From positions 4,092 to 11,769 of the forward strand of contig DLDC01000154.1 in assembly GCA_002480935.1 (NCBI GenBank): 7,678 nucleotides of DNA, written 5' to 3'. The position numbers and the translations under genes are program-made. Source of the DNA: Prevotella sp. UBA7782 (GTDB taxonomy: Bacteria > Bacteroidota > Bacteroidia > Bacteroidales > Bacteroidaceae). The stretch's first letter is position 1. Each line of letters opens with the position of its first letter. Under the pieces are notes generated by a model that worked only from the letters and a program-made list of their open reading frames with translations, was not told where the DNA came from and did no database searches. Shown here one piece after another: positions 6,726 through 7,678 of the stretch.

Positions 6726-7678
6726 ATGACTAAAGTTGCTATCGTTATACTAAACTGGAACGGAAAGCAGATGATGATGAGCTATCTGCCATCTGTCATT
6801 CAATACTCGCGCGAAGAGGCCTCCATCATCGTGGCCGACAATGCCTCGACCGACGGTTCTGTGCAATGGCTGCGCGAACATCACCCCGAAGTGCGAGTCA
6901 TTGAGCTTGATAAGAACTACGGATTTGCCGAAGGTTACAACCGGGCATTGAAGCAGGTGGAAGCCCAATATTATGTCATTCTGAACTCAGACGTGCAGGT
7001 TACGCATCATTGGCTCACGCCGTTGATTGAGAATATGGATGCCCATGAGGAGGTAGCAGCATGTCAACCCAAGCTGCTTTCGGTGGCCGACAACGACTCT
7101 TTTGAGTATGCCGGCGCGGCAGGAGGCTTCATCGACCGCTTTGGTTACCCCTTCTGCCGAGGCAGAATATTCGATACAGTGGAGCAAGACCAAGGACAAT
7201 ATGACGAAGACGCAGAGATATTATGGGCTACAGGAGCCTGTCTGATGATTCGTTCGGCCGACTTTTGGCGCGCCGGAGGGTTCGACGGACGCTTCTTCGC
7301 GCATAATGAGGAGATAGATTTATGCTGGCGTCTGCACGACATGGGGCGCAAGATATACTGTTATCCTGACAGTGAGGTGTTTCATGTAGGTGGTGGTACG
7401 CTGCCCAAAAACAACCCCATGAAGACTTATCTCAACTTCCGCAACAACCTGACCATGCTATACAAGAACCTGCCGGAGAGCGATTTCCACTACGTTTTGC
7501 GCATGAGGTGGCTGCTGGATTATGTGGCTGCCTTTGCCACATTGCTGATGCATGGCAACTGGGGCGACTTTAAGGCCATCTTCAAAGCACGAAGAGCATA
7601 CCGCAAATGGCGCCATCAGTTTGACGACGACAGACGTACGATACAGCAAAGACGCGTTGCTGACGGCCGAAAGCCTTT
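6726..7678 (+). CDS. Family 2 glycosyltransferase, rhamnosyltransferase-like (3' end outside window)
   Basis: Transfers a sugar from a nucleotide-sugar to a growing glycan at the cytoplasmic face of the inner membrane; donor and acceptor cannot be read from the sequence. The frame is open from ATG 6726 to the right edge, 317 codons. GT-A fold motifs appear in order: VAIVILNWNG at residues 4-13, ADNASTDGS at 37-45 (nucleotide-binding DNxSxDGS), YGFAEGYNRAL at 65-75, LNSD at 86-89 in the DxD (metal-binding) position, then ATGACLMIRS and the late acidic motif HNEEIDLCWR with E195, E196 and D198 as the likely catalytic-base region. A hydrophobic stretch (WLLDYVAAFATLLMHG, from about residue 259) may contact the membrane, followed by a basic segment rich in R and K. 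The 3-base gap after mtaB and the lack of a promoter indicate co-transcription. The layout resembles WbbL-type enzymes used for O-antigen or capsule synthesis, but this subtype is uncertain. Confidence 0.92.
   Translation, partial: MTKVAIVILNWNGKQMMMSYLPSVIQYSREEASIIVADNASTDGSVQWLREHHPEVRVIELDKNYGFAEGYNRALKQVEAQYYVILNSDVQVTHHWLTPLIENMDAHEEVAACQPKLLSVADNDSFEYAGAAGGFIDRFGYPFCRGRIFDTVEQDQGQYDEDAEILWATGACLMIRSADFWRAGGFDGRFFAHNEEIDLCWRLHDMGRKIYCYPDSEVFHVGGGTLPKNNPMKTYLNFRNNLTMLYKNLPESDFHYVLRMRWLLDYVAAFATLLMHGNWGDFKAIFKARRAYRKWRHQFDDDRRTIQQRRVADGRKP

Overview
The window looks like chromosomal DNA from a Bacteroidales bacterium, most likely Prevotella or a close relative. Three things point there: a fused fucokinase/GDP-fucose pyrophosphorylase of the Bacteroides Fkp type, a near-perfect Bacteroidetes promoter (TTTG, 20 bp, TAACTTTG), and genes without Shine-Dalgarno sequences. 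All four genes lie on the + strand. I see no tRNA, rRNA, CRISPR array, transposase or phage gene.

Layout: (1) bases 1-2423 hold the 3' part of fkp. The frame is open from the left edge, and roughly the first 140 codons lie outside the window. (2) After 65 bases, 2489-4948 encodes an exported, probably outer-membrane protein. It has an N-terminal array of 16-residue repeats, a central DUF3943-like segment and a long beta-rich C-terminal part; its function is unknown. (3) Bases 4949-5348 are non-coding. They hold several small hairpins, a composite inverted/direct repeat (5115-5210) and the promoter of the next gene. (4) Bases 5349-6722 encode MtaB, a radical-SAM tRNA methylthiotransferase. (5) Three bases later, 6726 to the right edge encodes the first 317 residues of a family 2 glycosyltransferase.

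Functionally, fkp makes GDP-L-fucose for fucosylated surface glycans. The repeat/DUF3943 protein could be a surface protein co-transcribed with it, but no functional link is shown. mtaB and the glycosyltransferase look like one transcript driven by the promoter at 5311-5342. The promoter's -7 element lies so close to the mtaB ATG that the message is probably leaderless or nearly so.

Most of the window is ordinary housekeeping and surface-glycan DNA. I found no convincing new multi-gene system. The items most worth a second look are the uncharacterised repeat/DUF3943 protein, the leaderless-start geometry of mtaB, and the intergenic repeat.
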